DNA of 64,000 nucleotides. Origin: Amorphophallus konjac. Lineage: Eukaryota > Streptophyta > Magnoliopsida > Alismatales > Araceae. The stretch lies in contig CM040123.1 of assembly GCA_022559845.1 (NCBI GenBank), positions 319,653,933 through 319,717,932 of the forward strand. Reading direction: 5' to 3'. The notes below the pieces were generated by a model that worked only from the letters and a program-made list of their open reading frames with translations, searched no databases and was not told where the DNA came from. Below are positions 32,601-44,653 of the stretch, in pieces. The position numbers and the translations under genes are program-made. How positions within the stretch are numbered: the first letter of the stretch is position 1; each line of letters starts with the position of its first letter.

Positions 32601-32780
32601 GGCTGAGCAGAAGTGTTGATTAGTTTTCTTAGAATATTTTAATCTGTCAAGAGAGCGAAATTCCAGTTGAGCTTCAGATTGTCGAATCTGTCTTGTTATT
32701 ATTCTAGTTTTAATTGGGAGAAGTTTTTAACGGGTTATATTCATTCACCCCCCCCTCTGAATACTGCACCGAACCTAACA
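29655..32780 (+). mobile_element. LTR3 (3126 bp)
   Basis: Same structure as LTR1. It lacks 10 bp of the GA tract near 31660 and has one extra C in the C-run before the 3' end (32748-32755). It ends CCGAACCTAACA at 32780. No PBS follows; instead the ATAGG duplication and the older LTR resume, so this is the outer right end of the tandem. Confidence 0.93.
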
Positions 32781-32785
32781 ATAGG
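32781..32785. other. Target-site duplication ATAGG (right)
   Basis: This is the partner of 14356-14360. Confidence 0.9.
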
Positions 32786-33364
32786 CCCTCAAACCCTAGA
32801 TTCGAGTTGGAGGGATAATGACACAAAAATAAGCCTGAACTTGGATAAATCTCGAGGATAATACTCCCAAGAGTCCATAGAAACAAACAGATGGTTCTGA
32901 GAGCCTCTATCTAGAGAGAAATCAAGGAATCATGGACTCTAGTTCGTCCACGGTGAAGTAGATGAAATCAGACAGAGCAGGACTCTCTGTCTCCCAAACG
33001 GTCTTGCGATAGACCGCAAGGCTCAAGAAAACGGTCTAGCGATAGACCGCTAGGCTCAATCGTCCAGAAAAGATAAGATCAAATAGACCCAGCAGGACTC
33101 TCTGCCTCCTAGCGGTCTAGAAAAAGACCGCCAATGTCTACCAAACGGTCATACGATAGACCGCTAGGCTAGTAGACGTGGCAAAAGAGATAAAGACCGA
33201 TAAATCTCTGAGTTAATCCACAAGATAATCCCTTATTAGTCCTTATCCAGGCCCAATAAGCTAAAATATTGAGAAATCAGTGGATCCAGGCCCAACCAGG
33301 GAGAATAACCCATAAAACAAGCCCAGAAACTGACCCAATAATCGGTGAATAACTCGGGACATCA
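32786..33364 (-). mobile_element. Right part of the older interrupted LTR, with CGGTCT hairpins
   Basis: It continues the LTR split at 14355. Four inverted repeats occur: AACGGTCTTGCGATAGACCG (about 32998), CGGTCTAGCGATAGACCG (about 33034), GCGGTCTAGAAAAAGACCGC (about 33113) and CGGTCATACGATAGACCG (about 33145). The likely right edge is GGGACATCA at 33364, which reads TGATGTCCC on the minus strand. Confidence 0.5.
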
Positions 33365-34275
33365 AATATAAATAAGGAGATGACCCAACTCATTGGTCAT
33401 AAAACGGGTGTCAACTGGTGTGGTAGAGGACGTAGGGGTGGTAGGGGTAGTGGTGATGATAACTGGTGTTATGGGAGTAGTGGAGATGACAGACTGTAGA
33501 GGGATAACTGGTGAAGGGTTTGATGGGGGAACGGTGATGATGGGTATGGGAACTGGTAGTGGAGTGAAGATAAGCGGGACAATGGGAGAAGTGGGTGGCA
33601 AGATGAGGGGTTTGGCGATTACGGGTGATGGAGTGGTTTGACAATTGAGCGGGAGGATGACATGGGTAGAAGGTAAGGAAGGGTTGCGGTAGCTATGGTG
33701 GAGGGCCATGAGCCGCTTTACTAAGGATTCGTCATGATCGGACCACCCAGTGTCAGGAGCCAGGGGTTGAACAAGGTTGACTTGAGCCTGTACCGGTGGT
33801 TGTGGTTGCGGAGCGGGCGGATGACTCGGCATGGGGTTTTGGTGGATCCCCAAGTCCTGTACGGGTTGCTACTATTATTGTGGCTGATGTTGTGGCTGCG
33901 GTGCTTGTTGCTTCTGCACTTGCTGCCTCGACGCTTGCCTTCTTTTCTCTTTGATTTCAACAATGGCCTTATACATCTCGACCCAATCAATGCGCTGCCC
34001 TTCATGGAGATCATATACCAAGTCTCGGAACTGATAGCTTCATTCAATAGTGTGCACGGGGCTGCCTATGGAATATGCAATATTTAGATTGGTCAACGGC
34101 CGGGTTCCAGTTGGGCCATTCCGGAGAAAGCTGAATTGCGTTTATGGATATGAGAGCGGAAAAGATGTCCGTGAGGGTTTCGGGTAAAGGGGGATATTGC
34201 GCTCTCTTTGGAGCTGGGCGTTTGTTATTGGTGTAGCCGTTGGGTGGAGGGACATTATGGTATTGGGGAGGTGTG
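33362..34275 (-). pseudogene. Gypsy-type Gag C-terminal remnant with broken zinc knuckle
   Basis: On the minus strand from about 34275 the translation reads YPPLPETLTDIFSALI..WPNWNPAVDQSKYCIFHR, a typical gypsy Gag pre-knuckle segment. After a frame shift it continues GSPVHTIE-stop-SYQFRDLVYDLHEGQRIDW. The C-x2-H-x4-H-x4-C knuckle therefore loses its last Cys to a stop near 34045. A Pro/Thr-rich tail follows to 33362. The coding sequence runs straight into the LTR-like edge at 33364, with no protease or RT in between. Confidence 0.6.
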
Positions 34276-35139
34276 GACGCACTAAAATTTGAAAAGAATT
34301 TATTCTTAATTAATTATTTAATAATTGGGTTTATTTATTTATTTAGTGCGAGGGCGTGCCAGTCACAAAGTGACGATTTATTCGGGCTTCATGTAAGCCC
34401 TCGGTGCGCTCGATCTGACTAATCAGACGATTGTGTGGTTCGAGTCAGGACCAAGATCCATCGCGCCATAAAGGTCACGGCGTCATTTACATCCCCTCGG
34501 AGAGGGGAACACCCTTGATTAATTATCGGGAATAAGGGCCCTACGGCCGAAAGACTTATTTATTAATGCAAGGAGATAGGGACGATCGAACTATGCTAAA
34601 AGCCCGCGTCTGGGTATGAACATTCAGATTATATCGGTCACTCACGGACCATTCCATGTCCGGACAAAGGTCCGTGTAGAAAACAAGACGGAAGCGGGAG
34701 CAAACCGATGCAAATGTTTGCTAGGAGACGGTAATTTGGATAAGAAGATGGGATCAGATCCCGGTGGCAAGGGGGGGTGACTTCGGTGAGATGTAGGCCC
34801 AAAGCAAGGTCGGGCAGTAACCATGACGGGGGAGTAACTCCCGAGGGGGAAGCCCGGCCTACGAAGGCGTCATTAATATTCCCGAACCCGGGGTCCAAGG
34901 GAGACGAAAGCCGTATCGTTCTACTCATTATTATTATTATTTATTGCTATCATCATTTATTTATTAATATTATTTTTTTCATTGATTCTTCTTTCATTGC
35001 CTATGTGCTGTGAACTCTTCTTTTATTTATATTTATTATAATTATTATTATATTTTTTTACTATTCCCTTTTTTTAAATATCATTATTATTATGTGAATT
35101 TTTATTATCATTATTATATTCCCTTTTTTGATTATGATG
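34276..35139. other. No gene; AT-rich low-complexity tract at 34920-35130
   Basis: 34276-34920 is mixed-composition DNA, probably a gypsy leader or LTR, but I find no paired LTR. 34920-35130 is dominated by ATTATT/TTTATT runs. Confidence 0.3.
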
Positions 35140-35865
35140 TGGCGTTTCAGACGAAGGTTGCACCGGGTGGACAGGTTGAGTAGTGTGCTAGGCAAGGCAC
35201 TGGAGGGTGTACCGCTGGGGGGAGGGTGTAGGTGCACCGGATGAAGGGCTGGAGAGTGTGCCGCTGGAGGCGAACCAAGGGCGTGCCGGGTCAAGATGGG
35301 CTGAAGTGTGCCAGGCTGGCAGAGGCTGAAGTGTGCCGGGCTAGGGTGTTAGAGGGTGCGCCAGGTGGAGGTTGGGCCCAACAAGGTCTGTGCACATGAA
35401 GGTTGGGGTCTATGCATGTTCAGGGCAAGGTCCGTGCATGTGAAGGTTAAGGTCTGTGCAGGTCTGGGCAAGGTCAGTGCATGTTCAGAACAAAGGCTGG
35501 GTAAGGTTTGTGCAGACTTTGGCCAAGCTATAATGCAGGTCAGTGCAACTGAAGTGTGCCGGGTCAAGGTGATGGGAGCGCGCCGGTGGTGGTGCTGGGA
35601 GGTGTACCGGGTAGGCAGGGATTTGAAGTGTGCCGGGCGAGGCACAGGTGGGGCGTGCTGGGCAATGCACATGCCGGATGTGCGGACAGGGTAGGCCAAG
35701 AGTGTGCCGCTGGAGGAGGGTGCAAGTGCACTGGGTGAAGGGCCAACTGGGGTGTGCTGGTCGAGGGTAGGCTGGAGTGTATCGGGCAAGGATGAGCCAA
35801 GGGTGCACCGGGTGGAGGTTGGGCTGAAGAGTGCCGGGATGGTTCTAGGGTCAATGCAGCAATGA
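35140..35865 (+). repeat. GTGTGCCGGG minisatellite block 1
   Basis: Irregular 25-45 bp units each contain GTGTGCCGGG or GTGCACCGGG and AGGCTGAAG or similar. Open frames on both strands here are repeat artefacts. Confidence 0.65.
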
Positions 35866-35970
35866 CAGAGTCTATGCAGGTGGGGTAAGGTCTGAGGGGA
35901 GGTTCCCTTGTTCATAAAATTTAGATGGAGAGCCTTAACTGGTTGGCTTCAGTTCCCTTCATTATGTGAT

Positions 35971-35975
35971 TAAGT
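35971..35975. other. Target-site duplication TAAGT (left)
   Basis: It is repeated at 41974-41978 and flanks the LTR element 35976-41973. Confidence 0.85.
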
Positions 35976-37967
35976 TGATGCGGGATGGACACGCGACCTG
36001 GGACTCTAGCTCGCGGACGTCCCTAGCGAGGGAAACATGGGATCTTGCGCGGTTGAGGAACCGATAATGAGTCGGGTAGTCGGCTCTCTTTCGTGCCCGG
36101 ATAGGGTCACAGGACGGGTTTCGTTCTTTCTCTCGTAGCGATGATTAAATTGAATCGAGCTAGTAACCTATCACTCACAGTGGCATATACAAAATTATAC
36201 GAAATAAGCAAATGTGATAGAGAGAGTGGCGAGTTTACCCCCACGCTACTGGGCGTGGGGAAGACGATCTCGGCCAAGACAGTAACTCCCGGTACAATCA
36301 ATTATAATAATTACAAAAATGAATTCTACTGCCCACTCCACGCAGGGAGGTAAATGGCTACAAGTGGGGCCCGGGAGGACCGATCTTGGGTTGACAGACA
36401 GCGTGTTGGACAGCTCCGTCGGTGCCATCTGGTGGCCGGGTTGCTTGCTGTCCCGAGCTGGTTCTGCTGTTTCAACACTGCACGACTCGGTGAAAAAAAT
36501 TCCTGCGATCAGGACGGACGTTGGATCGACGCGAAACCAGTGCCGTTGCGAAGCTGACTTAGAGATCTACAACCCTCTGGTATCACAGTAATTTTCCTGG
36601 GGCCTTAATTTCCATGGTGGATTTTTCAACAATAAAGTTCTCAATCTCAGATCTAGCCAGGCAGACTGAGATCTGCCTGAGAAACTACGTTGACCGTGAC
36701 TGAAACTTCGGATCTGGGTAATGGGATTTTTATGGAAGCTAGAGGAAGAAGTAAGGAAGACGGAGATAATTTTTTTGTAAATTTTGGTGGAGGTTTGATA
36801 TGGGAAATAGATTTTTTAACACAGATGGGTCGGATCTCGACTGTAGGGGGTAGCAGAGATTTGGGAAAAGACAATGTTATTTTGGTTGGGAAATAATATT
36901 CCTAAAATCACAAAAAAAAATTAGAAATGATGGTTTAGGTGGACAAAACTCCCAGTTAAAATTTCAGCTCATTCTAAAATGGGAAAGTTGGTGAAAAGGG
37001 TGAAGAGGTGGCTTGCTGGTTGGTGGATCTGCACAGGAGGCATGTTTCTAGGGGTGGGAAGAACAGACTGGGAAAAATGGTAAACGATGGGAAAATAATT
37101 TGAATTTTTTTGTGGAGGCTGGGGTGGACGTGGAGAACTCACCCTCCAATTTTCATCATGATCTAAGCTCCTGATTGAGAGCTAAAATTCACAAACTAGG
37201 CTTATATCCAGAGTGGACAGAACACCAAAGAAGTGGCGGTGGCGGCGCGACGGCGGCTCGATGGCGGCGACGGCGGTGGAGATGAGCTTATCACTCAAAG
37301 GGGGACTGGTAGAGAGGAATCACACCTTAGGAATTGAAGCTCTCACAGCTGCAAGGGGAGAAAGGAGAGAGAAAGGGGGCACACTTGGCCTTCTTGGCTA
37401 TTTTTTCACAAAATTCTTCATTAATTCTACAAATGACACTATACATCTTCTTATATAGAGCATGGCAAGGGGTGGGGGTTGAGAATTTCGTGGGAGAGAG
37501 GGGAGGGGTGAGGGGGTGCACACCTTCGACCATGGGGGGGAGGGGGAGACCAAGGGGTGGGGAAGGAAGCTTCCTCCCATTGAAAATTCAAAGGAGGGAA
37601 GTCCAAGTTTTGTAGGCTGCCTACCTTGGACCAAGAAAAAGTGGGGCGCCCCCTTCCACTAGCCACCTAGCCTCTATCCCCTTTCCCTTTTCATACCTAG
37701 CATGCTAACCCATTATGCATGTTCACATTGAAGCCCCCTTTTGCTCAATTAAGGCCCAAAGGCCCATTAACTCTAGCCCAATACCTAGCCTAGTCCATTT
37801 GCCATATTTAACACAATTGTCCAACATGGACTACAACAGGGCCCAACATGGTCTAAAATGTGAAATAAAGGTGATGGCTCGGCCGATGCGTCCACGTCCT
37901 CCGTGAGGTAAGCGGGCCCCGACGTATCCTCGGCCACCGATGCGTATTGCGGCGTCTGTCCGCACCA
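35976..37967 (-). mobile_element. 3' LTR (left copy in plus coordinates)
   Basis: This LTR aligns along its full length with 39979-41973. It contains the minus-strand TATA box CTCTATATAAGA (37449-37460) and GGCGGCGACGGCGG-type codon-like repeats at 37258-37280. It lies next to the PPT, so it is the 3' LTR. Confidence 0.85.
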
Positions 37968-39978
37968 ATTCTCCCCTGGTGGGAGGAACTCAACCCCGTC
38001 GAGTAAGGGGTGTGGTTGCTCGTGTGGCTCCGGCGGATCCGTCATTGAAACTGGAAGCACGAAGTACGCTCCACTCCAAGTAATCGTCACCTGCACATCC
38101 CGTATATATTCGATATGTACATGCTGCTGTGGGAATGAGTCTAATGGTGGACACTCCGGGGTGGGGTCACTCTTAAAGGGGAGGAGATGGCTCAATGACT
38201 CACTAGGAGTCACCGCTGAATCCCTATGTGTGACTAGATCCGACACATAGATAGAGCTGAACCCAAATTCTGGCAAGTCTACAACATACACATTGAATCC
38301 GACTTGCCTTGCACTCGAAGGGACTAACATCGCGAGCTGGCCTTAGACTGACTGGACTCGACACATGCAGACTCTCACAGACTGTACGAAACAAAGACTA
38401 ACACACATGACCCTAGGCAAACCTAGACACTCATAGTACTACTATAATTGAAGATAAAGAAACACCAACATAAGGGAAATAGTAAGGAAGACTTGGTAAA
38501 AATGACGGACACCGTCTGCACATACCAAGTGTAAGGATAAGCTGACCCACAACTTGATGCCGGGAGTTTCATCCCTCGTCAACCATCGCCGGTTTGAGAA
38601 GACTTGCCCTCGGGTATGAAAGTGCGGGAGAGGATCAGGAGGCGGTTGACGGGAATGTAATCCGGACGTTTGATGTGAAGTACGACAAGAAGGAAGTCCG
38701 GATGCGGTCTCTCGTATGCATGGCAGAAATCAAACCATACCTTATCTACAAAAGGTGCCGACAATGGTCCGGTAGTCAATAACGGCTATGCTACCATAGG
38801 AGAGACGGGTATAAGTGGGATGGTGGGGTCCTCCGAGGATAAAGTGGAAGGGACAGACAGGTCCAGGATGACCGGTGGAATTGGGGTGACTAACAGTCCC
38901 TGGCCCTCTATTGGATCACTCTCTAACCCCAAAGCATCAGCGAGGTACTCGGCCAAATCTTGCTCAGCCTCATAACTCACTAGAGTAGGCACGGGTGGGA
39001 CATCCTCAGTATGTGTGTCCTCTATGGTAGGGGAAGGTGAAGGACACTGGTCGGGGAGGTGGGTAATCCTACTACAGGGGGCCACATGGGTGGGCTCCGG
39101 GAGAGGTGGTGGGCGCGAGTCTGGAGGCGGAACGGGCCGCTGGGACTGGGTGGTTGGTAACACGGAGGTGGTCGGTTGAATGCCGTTGTCGAAGATGAAC
39201 TTGCCGGGTAGGTGAGGTGGATATACGGTGTAGGTCCTTCTATCCCGGTCAAAGGTTGCTCTCCTTTATTTCAACCAATCTTGCCCTAAAATGATGCATG
39301 GACCAGCAAGTGTGTCGACCTTGCACCATGCTCTATTGTTATAAAGAATGGGGCCGAACCTCCATTGGAACTCTACGAATGCGATGCCACCATTGAGAAC
39401 AATCTCTCTAGTCTTAGAGAGCGACTCAACTATGTCTTGTGAGACACAGTTAGATGACACCCTACTGATGAAGTCGATCTCCGTATGCAACCCATTTGGT
39501 AGGATGGCAGTGGACACTATAGGTCGCTGGAACGACTCGGTTGTTGGCTTAGGGGTCGGGTGTCGGGCCATGAAAGCATTGAATTTGGCCACCAAGGATG
39601 ACCAATCGGATGCATGGTCTCGGGGGAAGACCATGGTGGTGGCGGGTAGTGGACATGTAGACACACAGTGACAAGACCAGACTCTCTTGGACTAGACACG
39701 ACCCTAAACAACAATGCAAAGTTGGAGTACCGACTCGACTACAAACCTAGACTCAACCAATATCCGGTATGTGGAAGAGTTACGGGATCTGAAGATCCTC
39801 TCTCGGAAATCTGCGGCCTTCCCGATATGCATAACCTAATGTTCGGGCAACACCTTTTGATATACCGAATAAAGGTATGCAAATGTAACCTCGGACCGAC
39901 TTAAATGACTCTTTTTTTATTTTTAAACAAATACAACAAATACTACCCTAGACTCAACCATTCGCGCTAATACAAATT
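37968..39978 (-). other. Internal region of the non-autonomous element
   Basis: Besides the protease-like fragment (39266-39664) the minus strand has a Pro/Ser/Thr-rich open stretch at 38786-39163 and another at 37968-38330 (VGFNVYVVDLPEFGFSSIYV). Neither is recognised. No RT, RNase H or integrase motifs are present. Confidence 0.55.
39266..39664 (-). pseudogene. Retropepsin-like fragment
   Basis: The minus-strand translation ends CIILGQDWLK, the hallmark of the C-terminal part of retrotransposon aspartic proteases. The upstream sequence (STAILPNGLHTEIDFISRVS) lies where the catalytic D-S/T-G loop should be but has no clear DSG/DTG, so the enzyme is probably inactive. It is the only enzyme-like sequence in this element. 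Confidence 0.5.
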
Positions 39979-41973
39979 TGATGCGGGACAGACACGCGAC
40001 CTGGGACTCTAGCTCGCGGACGTCCCTAACGAGAGAAATGCGGGATCTTGCGCGGTTGAGGAACCGGCAATGAGTCGGGTAGTCGGATCTCTTTCGTGCC
40101 CAGATTGGGTCACAGGACAGGTTTCGCTCTCTCTCTCTCGCAGCGGTGATTAAATTGAATTGAGCTAGAAACCTATCACTCGCAGCGGCATATAGAAAAT
40201 TATACGAAAGAAGCAAATGCGATAGAGAGAGTGGCGAGTTTACCCCCATGCTACTGGGCGTGGGGAAGACGATCCCGGCCAAGATAGTAACTCTCGGTAC
40301 AAACAATTACAATAATTACATAAATGAATTCTACTGTCCACTCCATGCAGGGAGGTAAAGGGCTACAAGTGGGGCCCGGGAGGATCGATCTTGGGTTGAC
40401 GGACAGCGTGTTGGACAGCTCCGTCGGTGCCGTCCGGTGGCCGGGTTACTTGCTGTCCCGAGCTGGTTCTGCTGTTTCAACACTGCGCAACTCGGCGAGA
40501 AAAATTCCTGCGATCAGCACGGACGTCGGATCGACGTGAAACCAGCGCCGTTGCGAAGCTGACTTAGAGATCTACAACCATATGGTATCACAGTAAATTT
40601 TCTGTGGCTGTAGTTTCCATGGTGGATTTTTAAACAGGAAAGTTCTCAGTCTTAGATCTAGCCAGGCAGACTGTGATCTGCCTGAGAAAGTGTGTTGACT
40701 GCGACTGAAACTTCAGATCTAGGTGATGGGATTTTTATGGAAGCTAGAGGAAGAAGTAAGGAAGACGGAGATAATTTTTTTGTAAATTTTGGTGGAGGTT
40801 TGATATGGGAAATGGATTTTCTAACACAGATGGGTCGGATCTGGACTACAGGGGGCTGCACATATTTGGGAAAAGACAATATTTTTTTGGTTGGGAAATA
40901 AAATTCTTAAAATCACAAAAACATTTATTGACAATGGTTTAGGTGGATAGAACTCCCAGTTAAAATTTCAGCTCATTCTGAAATGGAAAAGTTGGTGAAA
41001 AGGGCGAAGAGGTGGCTTGCTGGTTGGTGGATCTGCACAGGAGGCAGGTTTCTAGGGGTGGGAAGAAAAGACTGGGAAAAATAGTAAACAAGGGGAAAAT
41101 AATCTGAATTTTTTGTGGAGGCTGGGGTGCACGTGGGGAACTAACCCTCCAAATTTCATCACGATCTGAGCTCCCGATTGAGAGCTAAAATTCGTGAACT
41201 AGGCTTCTGTCCAGAGTGGACAGAACACCGAAGAAGTGGCGGTGGCGGCGCGACGGCGGCTCGATGGCGGCGGCGGCGGTGGAGATGAGCTTCTCACTCA
41301 AAGAGGGACTGGTAGAGAGGAATCACACCTTAGGAATTGAAGCTCTCACAGCTGCAAGGATTGAAAGGAGAGAGGAAGGGGGTGCACTTGGCCTTCATGG
41401 CTATTTTTTCACAAAATTCTTCATTAATTCTACAAATGACACTATACATCTTCTTATATAGAGCATGGCAAGGGGTGGGGGTTGGGAATTTCATGGGAGA
41501 GAGGGGAGGGGTGAGGGGGTGCACACCTTGGACCATGGGGGGGATGGGGAGACCAAGGGGAGGGGAAGGAAGCTTCCCCCCTTTGAAAATTCAAAGGAGG
41601 GAAGTCCAAGTTTGGTAGGTTGCCTACCTTGGACCAAGAAAAAGGGGGGGGGAGCCCCCTTCCACCAGCCACCTAGCCTCCATCCCATTTCCCTTTTCAT
41701 ACCTAGCATACTAACCCATTAGGCATGTTCACATTGAAGCCCCCTTTCGCCCAATTAAGGCCCAAAGGCCCATTAACTCTAGCCCAATACCTAGCCTAGC
41801 CCATTTGCCATATTTAACACAATTGTCCAACATGGACTACAACAGGGCCCAACATGTCCTAAAATGTGAAATAAAGGTGATGGCTCGGCCGATGCGACCA
41901 CTTCCTCTGTAAGCTAAGTGGGCCCCGACGTATCCTTGGCCACCGATGCGTATTGTGGCGTGTGTCCGCACCA
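39979..41973 (-). mobile_element. 5' LTR (right copy in plus coordinates)
   Basis: The partner of 35976-37967, with the same terminal TG..CA and internal features, including the GGCGGCGGCGG repeat at 41263-41279. Numerous substitutions and small indels distinguish the two. Confidence 0.85.
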
Positions 41974-41978
41974 TAAGT
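41974..41978. other. Target-site duplication TAAGT (right)
   Basis: This is the partner of 35971-35975. Confidence 0.85.
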
Positions 41979-42278
41979 CCACAGTCATGTTCAACAGTCT
42001 GCCACCGTAGTGTTCAGTCCAATTCTTCGAGCCTTGCACAGTTCCCTTGTCTTGGTTGGAGTGTTTTATTATTGCTTGTTTCATTTGTTTGTTGCTTCCT
42101 TTTATCTTTTAATGTGTTGTTATTTCTGGCAAAAATTCGACAGCATCTCCCCTTGACCCGGATGCTAAGGGAGGTGTAAGGGGAACACGCCCACAAGGAG
42201 TGACGTGACCCAACAACTCGAGGTGCGTGCCAAGGCAGCAACACCTTTAAGAAAGCTTCAGAAAACTCGGGAAAAATA
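41979..42278. other. Spacer containing one arm of an inverted repeat
   Basis: No gene. 42127-42207 is, on the minus strand, similar to 45830-45910 (CGTCACTCCTTGTGG..GGGGAGA.GCTG.CGAA). Confidence 0.45.
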
Positions 42279-42700
42279 GTGAACGAGAGACACTGGGCTG
42301 ACACAGGTTGTGGGTGCGCCGGGCAAGAAATCACTAGGGTGTACTGGGTTGGACTGGCCTGGGGTATGCCGGGTTGGACATGACTGGGGTGAGCCAGGCA
42401 TGGCACAGCTGGAGTGTGCCGAGTGGGGCACGGTTGGGGTGTGCCGATTGAAGGCATGGCTGAGTGCGCCGATAGAATGCCAGGGGGGTGTGCTGGCCAA
42501 GGCACAGGCCAAAGGGTGCACCGGGCTACATAGGCTGGGGGGGTGTGCCGGCCACGGCACAGGCCAAGGAATGTGTCAGGCGAGAGGGCCAGGAGTGTGC
42601 CGGGCAAAGGTAGATAAGAGTGTGCCGGTGGGAGGCCTGTTTGGGGGTGTACCGGCCGGTGGCTGAGGGCATTGGTGTGTGCCGGCCAAGACAGGCTGGG
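42279..42700 (+). repeat. GTGTGCCG minisatellite block 2
   Basis: Units of about 30-40 bp carry GTGTGCCGGG or GTGTGCCGGCC and GGCACAGG. Same family as 35140-35865, 43590-44170 and 45245-45745. Confidence 0.65.
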
Positions 42701-43589
42701 AAACATTTTTTGGCCCATGGGGAGGATCAGGGTATGGAGTGGAGGCAACATGCTCAAACTGTTCAAGGGAGGAGTCCAAAGGTGCTAAGATAGGGGGGTT
42801 TCTCTTGTCACAAGAGATCGGGTGGGGAGCTTGGGGAGTTCAGCTCGCGGAGAGGACCACTAAGGGGAGGGGGATGATTCTACTGCAGAAAATCATTGAA
42901 ACAAGACCAACCCACTGCCATCATACTAGAGCCACCACTCACTAAGTCAGGTAGACTCTATGACATTCTAGCGAACAAGCAACCCAAGTGGCAAGCAAAC
43001 CAAAGGGGAAGAGAAATCAAGCCATGAAATGCAACGTAGAGTGGGGACTAACCAGAACAACAAAAAGAAGATGAAATCTATGTTTATAGAAAATGGAGTA
43101 GCACATGCCATGCCCAAGGGGACGAATACAGGGTAATGCAACCAAACAGAAGGGAATGAGAAACAAGAAAGAACAAGGAAAGAGAAAAGAAAACCGAGGA
43201 GAGGGCCGGAGTAAGGAAGGGTAAAAGCTCCCTTCTCTACCCCGTCCCCTCCTGCTACATTCACCACACTCTCTCCCTCTCCTCTAACCCTATTCTACCT
43301 TCTTCTTCTCGTTCTTCTTCTCTTGCTGTATCCTTCTCTATGCTGTCCACTGTTCTCTTCTTCTTCGACAGGCTCTTTTATACCTCCAACGTTGACGGGG
43401 GTCTCATGATGATGTTTACGTCCGAGGTTGACTCCGGTCCCATCCTCGTCAGATCGAAGTTCTCCTGCCCGAATCAGGGGGCGACACCACGGTAGAGCGC
43501 TAGCTGTATCTGAGGTAATCATGCAGCGCGCCGAGGGTCACACATAGTGACCGGTGTGTTTGCTGTTGGCTGGTACCAGTCTGAAGGTC
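42701..43589. other. No gene recognised
   Basis: Mixed DNA with a CTTCTT-rich plus-strand tract (43260-43370) that looks like a retroelement leader. Open frames are short and unlike known proteins. Confidence 0.3.
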
Positions 43590-44170
43590 GGAACACTGCA
43601 CCGGGTGCAGAGGAGGTAACGCTGCACCGGGTGGAATGTTTGGTGACTGTGCCGCTGAAGGGGTCCAACAGGGTGTACCGCTGGTGGACTCAACGGGTGT
43701 GCCGCGGAAAGGGCACCTGGTAGTGTGCGGTTGAGGGGGCATAAATAGTGTATCGTTGAGGGGGCAGAAATAGTGTGCCGCTGAGGGGCACTTTGTAGTG
43801 TGCCGTTGAGGGGGCACGAATAGTGTGCCGCTGAGGGACACAAGATGGTGTGCCATTGAGGGCTTCAAGAAGGTATGCCATTGGAGGCTTTTGAGGGTGT
43901 GCCGTTGGAGGCACTTCAGGGGGTGTGCCGCTGGAGCACTTTTAAGAGTGTGCCGCTGGAGGCACTACAGGGTGTGCTGCTGGGGCACTTAAGATTGTGC
44001 CGTTGGAGGCACTTCAGGGTCTGCCGTTGAGGGCTCCTGAGAGTGTGCCGCTGGGGGCTTGCAGGTTGCTTTGCCGTTGGATGAGGCACAAAAGGGGTGT
44101 GCCATTGAAGGGCACTTGAGGGGTGTGCCATTGGAGAGGCACCCAAGAGTGTGCCATTGAAGGCATTGAT
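43590..44170 (+). repeat. GTGTGCCG minisatellite block 3
   Basis: About 18 units of roughly 28-32 bp with AGTGTGCCGCTGAGGGGCAC and variants. Minus-strand open frames (His/Pro/Thr-rich) are artefacts of the repeat. Confidence 0.75.
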
Positions 44171-44619
44171 CTCTTCTTCAGGAACTCAGAATTGTTAATT
44201 TCTTTGGGACATTCTTCACCGCCAGGGACCCGAAGTTGGATTCATAGTAGTGTATAAATTTCAGGAAGGGTATCCTGCCTTTTCTTTGTCATTTAATTCG
44301 CCCGTGCAAATGTGAGGATTTGTCGGACGGTAGTATTCTTTGGAGTCATGGACGGTGTGTTTCTCCGGGTCTTCTCCCGAGGTCGTCGACGTTGACACGG
44401 GAGTGGGTAGGATGTATGGACGTATATTTTTACATGTCCACAAATGCCCTCCAACCACGGGCAGTGTGGGCGAAGGATGAGACAAGTGGTGCTCGTGGGT
44501 GTGTTCGCCCTTAGGGGTTGTACTCGAGGCTTCGACATTCGAGGAGGATGACAACCTCGTTTAACCTCGTTGTCCATGCTCGCGTGCGTATTGCACAACA
44601 AACTTACACTATTATGTAC
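44171..44619. other. No gene recognised
   Basis: About 450 bp of unique-looking sequence between minisatellite block 3 and the AT microsatellite. No convincing coding or repeat signal. Confidence 0.3.
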
Positions 44620-44621
44620 AT

Positions 44622-44653
<32 letters not shown>

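Larger units (their letters stand above)
14361..32780 (+). mobile_element. Three-LTR, two-internal tandem of a gag-only (TR-GAG type) copia-group element
   Basis: The order is LTR1 (14361-17495), internal 1 (17496-22007), LTR2 (22008-25142), internal 2 (25143-29654), LTR3 (29655-32780), with an exact 7647-bp period. The whole is flanked by one 5-bp duplication, ATAGG. The two internals differ at only about three positions that I can find (near 17953, 20236 and 20353). The internal region has a PBS, a gag, a non-coding 3' region and a PPT but no protease, integrase, RT or RNase H. Terminal-repeat retrotransposons with only a GAG domain (TR-GAGs) are a known class of non-autonomous plant element. 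Mobilisation must come from a helper; the copia at 58441-64000 belongs to a likely helper family. Confidence 0.92.
35976..41973 (-). mobile_element. Complete-ended non-autonomous LTR retrotransposon without RT
   Basis: Two LTRs of about 1.99 kb (35976-37967 and 39979-41973) begin TGATGCGGG and end CCGCACCA on the plus strand and are flanked by TAAGT duplications. Orientation is minus: a PPT (AGGGGAGAAT on the minus strand, 37968-37977) abuts the LTR at 35976-37967, a minus-strand TATA box lies in each LTR, and internal coding is on the minus strand. The 2.0 kb internal region holds only a protease-like remnant and Pro-rich sequence. I see no standard PBS next to 39978. The LTRs differ at many sites, so this is an older insertion than the tandem at 14361. 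Confidence 0.85.

Noticed and set aside
14361..32780. Interpretation as two separate insertions side by side
   Set aside because: Only the outermost LTRs carry the ATAGG duplication, the central LTR is a hybrid, and the internals are nearly identical.
33393..33641. Val/Gly/Met-rich plus-strand frame
   Set aside because: It is the antisense of the Pro/Thr-rich tail of the gypsy Gag remnant.
43538..44146. Minus-strand His/Pro/Thr-rich frames (about 70-120 codons)
   Set aside because: Products of the GTGTGCCG minisatellite; composition follows the repeat unit.
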